14,894 nt of DNA from SG8-41 sp036397875 (GTDB taxonomy: Bacteria > Pseudomonadota > Gammaproteobacteria > Burkholderiales > SG8-41): positions 1 to 14,894 of the forward strand of contig DASWIC010000015.1 in assembly GCA_036397875.1 (NCBI GenBank), given 5' to 3'. Within the stretch, counting starts at the first letter, position 1; every line of letters starts with the position of its first letter. This document shows positions 6,898 through 13,835 of this stretch, in pieces. The notes below the pieces were generated by a model. It saw only the letters and a program-made list of their open reading frames with translations, made no database searches and was not told where the DNA came from. The position numbers and the translations under genes were made by a program.

Positions 6898-7446
6898 ATG
6901 ACGGGACTGCTCGATTTTGCTGTTAACTTCGGCCTCGCGGCACTCGTGCTGGCGTGGACCGTCCAGGGCGTGCTGGACGTCCGGACGCAAGGCCTGCGGA
7001 CCCGGCCCGTCGTCAAGTGCGTGGGCGCGCTCGCGATCTACGGGGTGCTGGTCGGGGCGTGGTTCACCCTGCATGTCATCACCAAGGATCTCGTAACCCG
7101 GATGGACTCGTTCCCCGCCGTGGCGATAACGGGGGACTGGGGACGCGAGCTTCCATCGGACAGGCGCACCGAGTACACGCGCATCCTCGCAAGCTCCGTG
7201 TTCGTGAACTCCGGCAAATTCATACAGTTCATCGATCGGGACGGCGCCCTGAAGCGGTATGCGCCGAGCGAAGCCGACGTCAAGCAGCGCGATTCGTGGC
7301 TGCAGAACAGGCACGAGTCCGTGGGTGATGCGCAGCTGTTCAAGCAATTCGCGCTGGTATGGCTGACGGTCCTTCCGCTGGGGCTGATCGTGGCCCTGTT
7401 TTGGCCGGGCGCTGGCGCCCTCGGAGCTCGGCACCCCGCGAAATAG
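6898..7446 (+). CDS. Unrecognised membrane protein with three predicted helices
   Basis: I do not recognise this 182-residue protein. The start is well supported by AGGAG at 6886-6890, seven bases before ATG. Hydrophobic stretches at about 4-26, 39-61 and 150-171 look like three transmembrane helices. Between the second and third lies a polar domain of some 88 residues (about 62-149) with no cysteines and several charged clusters (RELPSDRRTEYTR, KFIQFIDRDGALKR, SEADVKQRDSWLQNRHE). Positive-inside reasoning (RTQGLRTRPVVK between helices 1 and 2) would place the 88-residue loop in the periplasm. The preceding 149 bp hold no gene and no clear promoter or terminator. It ends 24 bp from the convergent cytochrome gene, and no neighbour suggests a role. 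Confidence 0.75.
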   Translation: MTGLLDFAVNFGLAALVLAWTVQGVLDVRTQGLRTRPVVKCVGALAIYGVLVGAWFTLHVITKDLVTRMDSFPAVAITGDWGRELPSDRRTEYTRILASSVFVNSGKFIQFIDRDGALKRYAPSEADVKQRDSWLQNRHESVGDAQLFKQFALVWLTVLPLGLIVALFWPGAGALGARHPAK

Positions 7447-7470
7447 TAGCTGTCGCCCTCCCGTCAGCCG

Positions 7471-8088
7471 TCACTGATGCGCGAGGTAATGCGCCAGCGC
7501 CTCGATGTCGCCGTCCGGCACCTGGTAGAGGACGCTGTTCATGCTGGTATCGGTGCCGATACGCTGGTTGTCCCGGTACGCCTTCATGGTCGCGGCGAGA
7601 TAGTCTTCACGCTGGTTCGCGAGCCGCGGAACCTGCCGCTGGCCGGTGTAGTCGCCGAGATGGCAGCTGCCGCAGGCCATTCCCTTGGCCAGCGCTGCGC
7701 CCCTCGCGTGGAGCTTCGGTTTCCCGCTGGACTTTCCCCGCGCGGGCTTCTGGAGGGAGAAATATACGGCGACCTCGTCGAGGTCCCGGTCGGAGAAGTC
7801 CTTCAGCGTGCCCGCCATTTGCGGCACGTCGCGCAGTCCCTCGCGCATCAGAAACATCTGCAGCACCAGGAACTGTTCCTGCTGGCCGGCGAGAGAGGGC
7901 ATGCCGGCGAGCGGCGGGCGTTGCGGCGAGCCATGGCACGCGCTGCAGGGCGCGGCCGTGGCGGCGCCGCGCGCTGGATTGGCCTTCGTTTGGGCTTGGA
8001 CGGTGCCTGCGGCGAAGGCGATGGCGCAGGCTAACGCAACGGCGCGGCGGATGACGCCCGTCCGCCGCGCCGTGTCGAAGCTCCGCAT
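7471..8088 (-). CDS. Di-heme cytochrome c (c4-like)
   Basis: Periplasmic electron carrier of 205 residues. A signal peptide spans about residues 1-32, with likely cleavage at VQA/QTKA. Two c-type heme sites are visible, CSACH (48-52) and CGSCH (139-143), each followed about 40 residues later by a candidate axial Met (M91 in PQMAG, M183 in TSMNS). This is the two-domain layout of cytochrome c4-like proteins. Its ATG directly follows the dehydrogenase stop codon (TAGATG, no spacer), so the two are co-transcribed and probably translationally coupled. The natural reading is that it accepts electrons from the upstream PQQ-type dehydrogenase and hands them to a terminal oxidase. The partner is inferred from position. 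The AAGAAG inside the upstream gene may serve as ribosome site. Confidence 0.88.
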   Translation of the reverse strand: MRSFDTARRTGVIRRAVALACAIAFAAGTVQAQTKANPARGAATAAPCSACHGSPQRPPLAGMPSLAGQQEQFLVLQMFLMREGLRDVPQMAGTLKDFSDRDLDEVAVYFSLQKPARGKSSGKPKLHARGAALAKGMACGSCHLGDYTGQRQVPRLANQREDYLAATMKAYRDNQRIGTDTSMNSVLYQVPDGDIEALAHYLAHQ

Positions 8089-9360
8089 CTACTTCTTGTG
8101 GCTCACCCGGTAGATGGCGCCATTCTGTTCATCGGAGACGAGCAGCGAGCCGTCGGGGAGCTGAAGCACGTCCACCGGCCGGCCCCAGAACTTGTTCTCC
8201 TTCGGGTCCATGAAGCCGGTCATGAATGGCACCACCTTCGCGTTCCTGCCGTCCGCCGTCGCCCGCACGTTGACAACGTCGTAGCCGAAGAGCTTGCTGC
8301 GGTTCCAGGAACCCCGCCGCGCCACGAAGATGGAGTTGACGTAATCCTTCGGGAACATGGCTCCGGTGTAGAAACGCATGCCGAGCGCGGCGGAGTGCGG
8401 GCCCATCAGCGCGACGGGAAGTGTCACGCCCTTGCACGGGTCTTTCTTCTTGACATCCAGATCCGGGATGCCCTGCGCGTGGCAATAGGGGAAGCCGAAG
8501 AACTGGCCGAGCTTGGAGACGCGGTTGAGTTCGTCCTGCGGGCCGTCCTCGGCCTGCCAGTCGCGCCCGTTGTCGGTGAACCACAGTTCTCCGGTCTGCG
8601 GATGGAAGTCGAAACCGACGGAGTTTCGCACACCGCGGGCGACCACCTCCATTCCCGAACCATCGGCGACATAGCGGCGAATCTGTCCGTGCTCGGGACT
8701 CGGCTCGCAGATATTGCATGGCGAGCCGACCTGCACGTAGAGCTTGCTGTCGGGGCCGAAGGCGATGAACTTCCAGTTGTGGTGCACCTCGGGCGGCAGC
8801 TTGAAGGCGGCGGTCAGCTCCACCGGCTTGACGTTGGGGTTGTCCTCGATCCCGTCGTAGCGGAAGACCCGGTTGATCGCCATGACGTAGAGATTGCCGC
8901 CCTGGAACGCGACACCGTTCGGCTGAACGAGCTTCTGGGCGAGGATGCGGTGCGTGCGCATGCCGCCCTGGTCCTTGATCTCGTAGACGCGCCCGATGAT
9001 GCGCGTGCCGGCCCAGATCGTGCCCTTGGCGCCGCGCGCCATCATGCGCACCCCCGGCATGCCGTGCGCCCACAGCTCGACCTGGAAGCCTTTGGGCACC
9101 TTGATCCTGTCGAACGGAATATCCGCGGGTGCCGTTACGGTCATCCTGCCCGCGTGCGGCGCCAGGTTGGGATTCTTCATGCGTTCGGGCTGGTAGCCAC
9201 CCTTCGATGTTCGCGACTTGACTTCCTTTTCGCTCGGCGGCTTGCTCTGAGGAGTCACCATCTGTTGTGCCAGTGCGTACGCCCCCGTCAGCGCGAGCGC
9301 GCCGAGCACGAGCGTCTTGACAGCGGGGGCCCGTAACAAGCGCGAAAGAACTGGACTCAT
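8089..9360 (-). CDS. PQQ-dependent sugar dehydrogenase / sorbosone dehydrogenase-like beta-propeller protein
   Basis: Exported six-bladed propeller oxidoreductase of 423 residues, of the soluble glucose dehydrogenase/L-sorbosone dehydrogenase type. A hydrophobic leader (residues 14-31, ending AYALAQQ) acts as signal peptide or anchor. Blade motifs include LVQPNGVAF (144-152), FGPDSKLYVQVGSPCNICEP (201-220), GVRNSVGFDFHPQTGELWFT (243-262), TDNGRDW (262-268) and WGRPVDVLQLPDGSLLVSDE (392-411). The Arg-Asn at 245-246 matches the calcium/PQQ-proximal segment of the family. Cys215/Cys218 and Cys293/Cys309 may form disulfides. ATG 9360 has TAGGAGA just upstream; the frame stays open to 9621 but is not protein-like there. 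No PQQ synthesis genes are seen, so the cofactor would come from elsewhere. Substrate unknown; the following cytochrome c is the likely acceptor. Confidence 0.86.
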   Translation of the reverse strand: MSPVLSRLLRAPAVKTLVLGALALTGAYALAQQMVTPQSKPPSEKEVKSRTSKGGYQPERMKNPNLAPHAGRMTVTAPADIPFDRIKVPKGFQVELWAHGMPGVRMMARGAKGTIWAGTRIIGRVYEIKDQGGMRTHRILAQKLVQPNGVAFQGGNLYVMAINRVFRYDGIEDNPNVKPVELTAAFKLPPEVHHNWKFIAFGPDSKLYVQVGSPCNICEPSPEHGQIRRYVADGSGMEVVARGVRNSVGFDFHPQTGELWFTDNGRDWQAEDGPQDELNRVSKLGQFFGFPYCHAQGIPDLDVKKKDPCKGVTLPVALMGPHSAALGMRFYTGAMFPKDYVNSIFVARRGSWNRSKLFGYDVVNVRATADGRNAKVVPFMTGFMDPKENKFWGRPVDVLQLPDGSLLVSDEQNGAIYRVSHKK

Positions 9361-9421
9361 AGTTCTTCTCCTACCTGTGGGTTGATTCGCAGCGTGGCCC
9401 GCCAGGATCGCGGGGGTTTCT

Positions 9422-9449
9422 ATATTACACACCGGGGCCAAAGGGTAAA
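9422..9449 (-). promoter_or_regulatory. Putative sigma70-like promoter for the PQQ dehydrogenase/cytochrome operon
   Basis: On the minus strand, TTTACC (9449-9444) and TAATAT (9427-9422) are separated by 16 bp, each matching four of six consensus bases. Transcription would begin near 9415, giving a leader of about 55 bases before ATG 9360. The TAATAT stands out as an AT island in very GC-rich DNA. Confidence 0.35.
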
Positions 9450-9589
9450 GGCGTCGAGGGGCGCGGTCGCGGCTTTCCCCTTGCGTCGTCTGCCTGAGGT
9501 CTGGCCGGATGACGGGACGGCGGGCAGTGGAGTCGGGGCTCAACCCCTTGATGGAGAAAGGCGATAGGCGGCAGGACCATTTTCCCTGC

Positions 9590-9598
9590 TGATAGAAT
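9590..9598 (+). promoter_or_regulatory. Putative extended -10 promoter upstream of coxG
   Basis: TGATAGAAT reads as an extended -10 element: TG, one base, then TAGAAT, five of six matches to consensus. No good -35 box lies upstream, which extended -10 promoters can tolerate. A start six to seven bases downstream falls at about 9605, the A of an ATG. Confidence 0.35.
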
Positions 9599-9604
9599 CG
9601 AGGC

Positions 9605-9697
9605 ATGCCGACCGCCAACATGGAAAATTCCGACCAGAACGTGGACTCCTGGGCGTGGATCAGGCGTGCTATACCACCCTATGGTGGAGCGCGTTGA
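9605..9697 (+). CDS. Possible 30-codon small ORF, perhaps leaderless, upstream of coxG
   Basis: ATG 9605 opens a frame of 30 codons ending at TGA 9695-9697, fourteen bases before coxG. The peptide starts MPTANMENSDQNVD and ends RAIPPYGGAR, matching nothing I recognise. GAGG lies two to five bases before the ATG, too close for a normal ribosome site, but the ATG coincides with the predicted transcription start, so a leaderless message is conceivable. It could be a leader peptide for coxG or simply chance. Confidence 0.2.
   Translation: MPTANMENSDQNVDSWAWIRRAIPPYGGAR
9674..9687. repeat. CCACC-ctat-GGTGG inverted repeat
   Basis: A perfect 5-bp inverted repeat with a 4-base centre, 24 bp before the coxG start and downstream of the candidate promoter. 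It could be a small operator or an RNA hairpin near the translation start. It is short enough to be chance. Confidence 0.2.
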
Positions 9698-9710
9698 CTG
9701 AGACTCCATC

Positions 9711-10172
9711 ATGATCGAGGTCAACGAGCGTATTGAAGTGCCGTCGGCGCCGCGCGTCGTCTGGGGGGTGCTGTCGGACCCGCGGGCCGTGGTCGAATGC
9801 GTGTCCGGGGCATCATTGGGGGATCGCCAGGAAGACGGGTCGTACGACGCGACTCTGGTCGTCAAGTTCGGACCCACCAAGGTGACGTTCCACGCCCGGT
9901 TCGCGATGGAGCTGGACGCCGCAACGATGGCCGGACGCGTAACCGCGAAGGGCAAGGACAGCATAGGCGGGACGCGGGTGCAGGCGCGGACGACGTTCAG
10001 CGTCGTGGAGCGGAGCGATCCGCCGGGCTCGGCGGTGCCGATCGCCTCCGAGGTCGAGATCTCCGGCCGCCTCGCCACGCTGATCGAGACCGGCGCGAAG
10101 CTGGTGGTCAAGCGCATGGTCGGCGAGTTCACGGAGCGGCTTGCCGCCCGCTGCGCCGCCGCGGCGGCTTAG
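9711..10172 (+). CDS. CoxG-family SRPBCC protein (carbon monoxide dehydrogenase subunit G-like)
   Basis: Small helix-grip protein of 153 residues. It shows the CoxG pattern: N-terminal INERIEVPSAP-like strand (here VNERIEVPSAPRVVWGVLSDPRAV from residue 4), a DGSYDATLVVKFGPTKVTF core (42-60), and a C-terminal amphipathic helix from about 119 (GRLATLIETGAKLVVKRMVGEFTERL). SRPBCC proteins enclose a hydrophobic pocket; CoxG members are linked to molybdenum CO-dehydrogenase-type hydroxylases and membrane quinone transfer. No coxM/S/L-type subunits are in the window, and the C-terminal extension and anchor found in some CoxG proteins is absent. The gene lies 45 bp before the ThDP enzyme on the same strand and may be co-transcribed. 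Its role here is unknown. ATG 9711 fits the domain start; the ribosome site is weak. Confidence 0.8.
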   Translation: MIEVNERIEVPSAPRVVWGVLSDPRAVVECVSGASLGDRQEDGSYDATLVVKFGPTKVTFHARFAMELDAATMAGRVTAKGKDSIGGTRVQARTTFSVVERSDPPGSAVPIASEVEISGRLATLIETGAKLVVKRMVGEFTERLAARCAAAAA

Positions 10173-10217
10173 AAATCGTCACTATTATCTCGTCACGGTT
10201 TTCTGAAAGGGGGAAGC

Positions 10218-11870
10218 ATGAAGGTCTACCAGAGGCTCGCAGCCAATTTCAAGGCGGAAGGCGTCACGCACATGTTCGGCATCATGGGCGATGGGAACAT
10301 GTACTGGATGCACGAGCTGGACCAGCTGGGCGGGGTCAAGATGCTCGAAGTCCGCCACGAGGGCGCCGGGCTGGGCATGGCCGACGGCTGGGCGCGCGCG
10401 ACGCGCAGCGTCGGCATAGCCACCGCGACCTGCGGACCGGGCGTGTCCCAGCTCGCGACCGCGTTTCTCACGGCAGCGCGCGCCGAATCGCCGGTGGTCG
10501 CGTTCTGCGGCGAGCACCCGACGAACGATCAGGACTACAACCAGCGCCTCGACCAGGCGCGCTTCGCCGCCGGCTGCGAGGCCGGATTCGTCCGCCTGAA
10601 CACGCCGGATGACGCGGACGACGCCGTGCGCAAGGCGTTCTACCTCGCCAGGATGGAGTCGCGTCCCGTCATGTTGAGCGCCCCGATGGACATCCAGCAG
10701 AAGGCCTTCGAGGACGACGAGCCCTACAAGCCGTCCTCCGCCCTGATTCGGCCGCGGGCGGTGCGGCCCGACCCCGAGGCGCTCAGGCAGGCCGCTGACA
10801 TCGTCGCCGGAGCGAAGCAACCCGTGATTCTCGTGGGCCGCGGAGCACGCTGGTCCGGTGCGGGGGAGGCGGTGTTGAAGCTCGCGAAGCGCACCGGCGC
10901 CCTGATCGCCACCACGCTGATGGCGAAGACGTGGCTCTCCGAGGACGAGTATCACGTCGGCATCTCCGGCACCTACGGCACGCGCACGGCCATGAAGCTG
11001 TTCGAAGAGGCCGATTGCGTCATCGCGGTCGGCGCCAGCATGAACCGCTACACGATCGAGCACGGCTACCTCTACCCGAAGGCGCGCTACGTGCAGATCG
11101 ATTCCAGGCCGCACGTGGTCATGGCCGGCGGGCGTTCCGCCGACTGCTACGTCCAGGCGGACGGCAAGGCCGGCGTGGAGGGACTCGACAAGCTGCTGGA
11201 GGAGCGATCGTTCAGGAACGTCGGCTACCGCACCCCCGACATCCGGAAGCAGCTCGCCGGCCAGTACGAGGACCGCAAGGAGTTTCCCATCGAGCCGGGC
11301 ACCGTCGATCCGCGGGAGGTCATCCGCGTCCTGGAGGAAACCGTGCCCACGAGCATGAGTCTCTTCACGGGCAGCGGCGCGACCGCGGGCTTCTCGAACA
11401 TCATGTTCAGCCGCCAGCGCCCCCTGGTGCTGCCGAGCCATTTCTTCGGCTGCATCGGGCAGATGATGCCCGCCGCGATGGGCGCGGTGGTCGCCACCGG
11501 CAACAAGCCGGCCATGCTCGTCGACGGCGACGCCAGCGTCATGATGCACCTCGCGGAGTTCGAGACGATGGTCCGCTACAACCTGCCGCTCCTCATCGTC
11601 GTGATGAACAACGAGGCGCTGGGCTCGGAGTACTACAAGCTCGACGCGCACAAGATGAAGGCCGAGCTCGCGACCATACCGACGCCGGACCTGGGCGCCG
11701 TGGCCAGGGCTTTTGGCGGGAGGGGGCGGCTCGCGCGCAGCATCGAGGACGTGCGCGCCGGCGCGGCCGAATGGGTCGCCAAGCCGGGCCCGATGATGAT
11801 CGACGCCCGGATCTCGCGCAGCGTGGTGACGCTGCCCTATCGCCGCATCCACTACGGCGGCGACGAATAA
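10218..11870 (+). CDS. Thiamine-diphosphate-dependent enzyme, acetolactate synthase/decarboxylase-like
   Basis: Large ThDP enzyme of 550 residues with the three-domain POX/AHAS layout. The N-terminal pyrimidine domain carries the catalytic Glu in VRHEGAGLGMADGWAR (E48). The central domain (about 185-330) includes QPVILVGRGARWSGAGE. The C-terminal pyrophosphate domain has VDGDASVMMHLAEFETMVRYN (435-455) and MNN at 463-465, which together form the Mg-ThDP GDx...N motif. GGGGGA at 10209-10214 supports ATG 10218. Members make or break C-C bonds next to a 2-oxo group: acetolactate synthase, benzoylformate or phenylpyruvate decarboxylase, sulfopyruvate or oxalyl-CoA types. No small regulatory subunit follows, arguing against biosynthetic acetolactate synthase. 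Which 2-oxo acid it uses cannot be told. It follows coxG and converges with the binding-protein gene 13 bp away. Confidence 0.87.
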   Translation: MKVYQRLAANFKAEGVTHMFGIMGDGNMYWMHELDQLGGVKMLEVRHEGAGLGMADGWARATRSVGIATATCGPGVSQLATAFLTAARAESPVVAFCGEHPTNDQDYNQRLDQARFAAGCEAGFVRLNTPDDADDAVRKAFYLARMESRPVMLSAPMDIQQKAFEDDEPYKPSSALIRPRAVRPDPEALRQAADIVAGAKQPVILVGRGARWSGAGEAVLKLAKRTGALIATTLMAKTWLSEDEYHVGISGTYGTRTAMKLFEEADCVIAVGASMNRYTIEHGYLYPKARYVQIDSRPHVVMAGGRSADCYVQADGKAGVEGLDKLLEERSFRNVGYRTPDIRKQLAGQYEDRKEFPIEPGTVDPREVIRVLEETVPTSMSLFTGSGATAGFSNIMFSRQRPLVLPSHFFGCIGQMMPAAMGAVVATGNKPAMLVDGDASVMMHLAEFETMVRYNLPLLIVVMNNEALGSEYYKLDAHKMKAELATIPTPDLGAVARAFGGRGRLARSIEDVRAGAAEWVAKPGPMMIDARISRSVVTLPYRRIHYGGDE

Positions 11871-11883
11871 AGCTAAGGATGCC

Positions 11884-12633
11884 TTATTCTGCTTTGGGGG
11901 CGACGGTCAGTCCGCGGACGCCGTTCTTGTCGATCGTCCTGGCGACGAGCCCCGATGCCTTGATGTCCTCGACGAATTCGCGCAGGTATTTCGCGCCGGC
12001 GACGCGGCCTCTGGGGATCCCGATCGCCTGCTGGACCGCGGTGAACCGGCCATAGATGATGCGCGAGCCGGGAAGCTTCGGATGGTCCTTGACGAGCCGG
12101 GGCCGGAGACCCGCGAGGGCGTCGAGCTTTTCGTCGACGAACAGCTTGAATGCCGCCTCGCCGCCCTTGGCGCGCATCAGGTTGGCGTGCTTCAGGGTGC
12201 GGGCCAGGTACAGCTCGTAGGCGCTCTTCTCCGGGACCGCGATGCGCACGCCCGGGCGGTCGACATCCGGTATTTCCCGCAGCGGCGAGCCGGCCGGCAC
12301 GAGATAGGTGGCCTCGATCTCGACATAGGCCGCGGTGAAGTCGATTTCCTTGGCGCGCTGCGGCTCGGCGCCGAGGAATCCGACGTCCCACGCGCCGAAC
12401 GTCGCGGCATCGGCCAGCTCGCCGGGAGTAGCGTAGCCGACGAACTCGACGGGAACCCCGACCCGCCGGCCGAGCTCCTGTCCCAGATCCACCGCGATGC
12501 CGCTGGGTTCCCCGGTCCTGGGGTCCTTCGCCGTCAACAGGAAGTTGCCGAGGTTGAGGCCGATGCGCAGCATGCCCGTCGGGGCGATCTCGGCCCGTGC
12601 CGCAGGACTAACGTCAGTCGTGCCAGTGCTCAT
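11884..12633 (-). CDS. Solute-binding-domain protein (SBP_bac_3 type) without visible signal peptide
   Basis: Type-2 periplasmic-binding-protein fold of 249 residues, resembling polar amino-acid ABC receptors. TGMLRIGLNLGNFLLT (19-34), GEPSGIAVDLGQELGRRVGV (41-60), WDVGFLGAEPQRAKEIDFTA (82-101) and YVEIEATYLVPAGSP (103-117) fit the family. The N-terminus is polar (MSTGTTDVSPAARAEIAPTG), with no hydrophobic core or cleavage site, and the binding domain starts almost at once. ATG 12633 is supported by AGAGGA upstream, and the DNA before it encodes no leader in that frame. No permease or ATPase genes are nearby. Either it works in the cytoplasm as a sensor or binding protein, or export was lost. 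The gene is divergent from the cyclase-family gene across 181 bp, suggesting shared control. Confidence 0.82.
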   Translation of the reverse strand: MSTGTTDVSPAARAEIAPTGMLRIGLNLGNFLLTAKDPRTGEPSGIAVDLGQELGRRVGVPVEFVGYATPGELADAATFGAWDVGFLGAEPQRAKEIDFTAAYVEIEATYLVPAGSPLREIPDVDRPGVRIAVPEKSAYELYLARTLKHANLMRAKGGEAAFKLFVDEKLDALAGLRPRLVKDHPKLPGSRIIYGRFTAVQQAIGIPRGRVAGAKYLREFVEDIKASGLVARTIDKNGVRGLTVAPKAE

Positions 12634-12745
12634 TCAGGATCCTCTGTGTCAGCAGTCTGCATTGTGGATGAATGGCGTTCCAACTTCATGGAGAGTATCG
12701 CGCCAAATGCGAATTCACGCCATCCGGGAGCGGGGATGGGATTCG

Positions 12746-12775
12746 TTGACTCCGTCCCGCGGCGCTGGCTAGACT
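12746..12775 (+). promoter_or_regulatory. Putative sigma70 promoter for the cyclase/amidohydrolase pair
   Basis: TTGACT (12746-12751, five of six consensus) and TAGACT (12770-12775, four of six) are spaced 18 bp apart. Transcription would start near 12782, about 33 bases before ATG 12815. This is the best promoter candidate in the window. The surrounding 181-bp divergent region (12634-12814) holds no other clear element. Confidence 0.45.
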
Positions 12776-12814
12776 GCCGGCTCCACTTCGATTCCGCAAC
12801 CAGGAACATTCCAC

Positions 12815-13819
12815 ATGGCAGTCAAGCTCAAGCTCAAGGACACCCGCGACAGGAAACATCGCAGGCTTACGCGCAAGGACGTGCACCGCGCGGCGAAGCG
12901 CTACAAGAACTGGGGCCGCTGGGGAAGAGACGACGAGCTCGGCACGCTCAACTTCACGACCGCGGCGGACATCGTCGCGGCGGCGCGGCTGGTGAGAAAG
13001 GGCAAGGTCATTTCGCTCGCGCTTAATTTCGACCAGCACGGCCCACAGGGCGGCAAGACCAAGTATCCCGCGCTCGGCCGCTTCAACCCGATTCATGTCA
13101 TGACGCGCACGGGCACCGATGCCTACTCGGGCGTCCTCGATCACCGCAAGATCCGCGGCACCGACGACCTCGTCATCATGGGCCTGCAAACCGGCACGCA
13201 GTGGGACGGTCTGGGCCACATCCTCTACTACGACCACATGTGGAACGGCTACGACTGCCGCAACGTGACCTCCGGTGGGGCGCAGAAAGGCGGCATCGAG
13301 AAGACCCGGGAGAAGATGGTGGGCCGCGGCGTGTTGCTCGACGTCGCGCGCGCGCTCGGCCGGAAATGGCTACCCGACGGTTTCGCGATCACCAACGAGC
13401 TGCTCGATTTCACGGAGAAGAAACACGGCATCCGGGTGCGCCGGGGCGACTACCTGATGGTGCGCACCGGCCACATCGAGCGCTGCCTGTCCTCGAAGAG
13501 CTGGGACGGCTACCCCGGTGGGGATGCGCCGGGGCTCGCGTTCGAGACCGTGGACTGGATACACCATCGCGAGATCGCGGGCATCGCCACCGACACCTGG
13601 GGCGCGGAAGTGCGCCCGAACGAGACCGAAGACACCAACCAGCCCTGGCACTGGATCACGATTCCCATCATGGGGCTCACCGTCGGCGAGATTTTCGATT
13701 TCGCGGCGCTTGCCAGAGATTGCGCCGAAGACAAGCGCTACGAGTTCCTGTTCGTCGCGCCGGCGCTGCCGATCACCGGGGCGGTGGGCTCGCCGGTGAA
13801 TCCGCTGGCCATAAAGTAA
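12815..13819 (+). CDS. Cyclase-family hydrolase (kynurenine formamidase-like, PF04199 type)
   Basis: 334 residues, longer than KynB formamidase (about 210) and typical of the larger bacterial cyclase-family group. The metal-site motif of KynB, HxGTHxDxxxH, appears as QTGTQWDGLGH (125-135): both outer and middle His are Gln, while Asp131 and His135 remain. This GTQWDxxxH form is common in the long subgroup. Later conserved-looking pieces are GDYLMVRTGH (211-220), IHHREIAGIATDTWGAEVRP (249-268) and HWITIPIMGLTVGEIFD (279-295). The family hydrolyses N-formyl or cyclic amide/ester bonds using a metal ion. AGGAA about nine bases before ATG 12815 supports the start. The basic N-terminus (about 30 residues rich in Lys/Arg) is not a signal peptide. 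The ACMSD-like gene follows after 16 bp, so they likely act in one pathway. Confidence 0.85.
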   Translation: MAVKLKLKDTRDRKHRRLTRKDVHRAAKRYKNWGRWGRDDELGTLNFTTAADIVAAARLVRKGKVISLALNFDQHGPQGGKTKYPALGRFNPIHVMTRTGTDAYSGVLDHRKIRGTDDLVIMGLQTGTQWDGLGHILYYDHMWNGYDCRNVTSGGAQKGGIEKTREKMVGRGVLLDVARALGRKWLPDGFAITNELLDFTEKKHGIRVRRGDYLMVRTGHIERCLSSKSWDGYPGGDAPGLAFETVDWIHHREIAGIATDTWGAEVRPNETEDTNQPWHWITIPIMGLTVGEIFDFAALARDCAEDKRYEFLFVAPALPITGAVGSPVNPLAIK

Positions 13820-13835
13820 CGAGGAAGGAAAAACC

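Larger units (their letters stand above)
9361..9710. other. 350-bp divergent intergenic region
   Basis: This is the longest stretch without a clear gene. It separates the minus-strand dehydrogenase operon from plus-strand coxG. It contains the minus-strand promoter candidate at 9422-9449, a small GGGG/CCCC inverted repeat (9535-9547), a plus-strand extended -10 box at 9590-9598, a possible 30-codon ORF at 9605-9697, and a CCACC/GGTGG inverted repeat at 9674-9687. From 9450 to 9590 I see nothing else. Confidence 0.6.

Noticed and set aside
9361..9621. N-terminal extension of the PQQ dehydrogenase frame
   Set aside because: It lacks protein-like composition, and ATG 9360 has both a good ribosome site and an immediate signal peptide.
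9711..10172. A complete CO dehydrogenase locus around the CoxG-like gene
   Set aside because: No molybdopterin, FAD or iron-sulfur subunit genes occur anywhere in the window.
10185..11852. Minus-strand open frame of 555 codons opposite the ThDP gene
   Set aside because: It mirrors a well-supported gene with intact ThDP motifs, is rich in Arg/His/Gly/Ala as antisense GC-rich frames are, and shows no family pattern.
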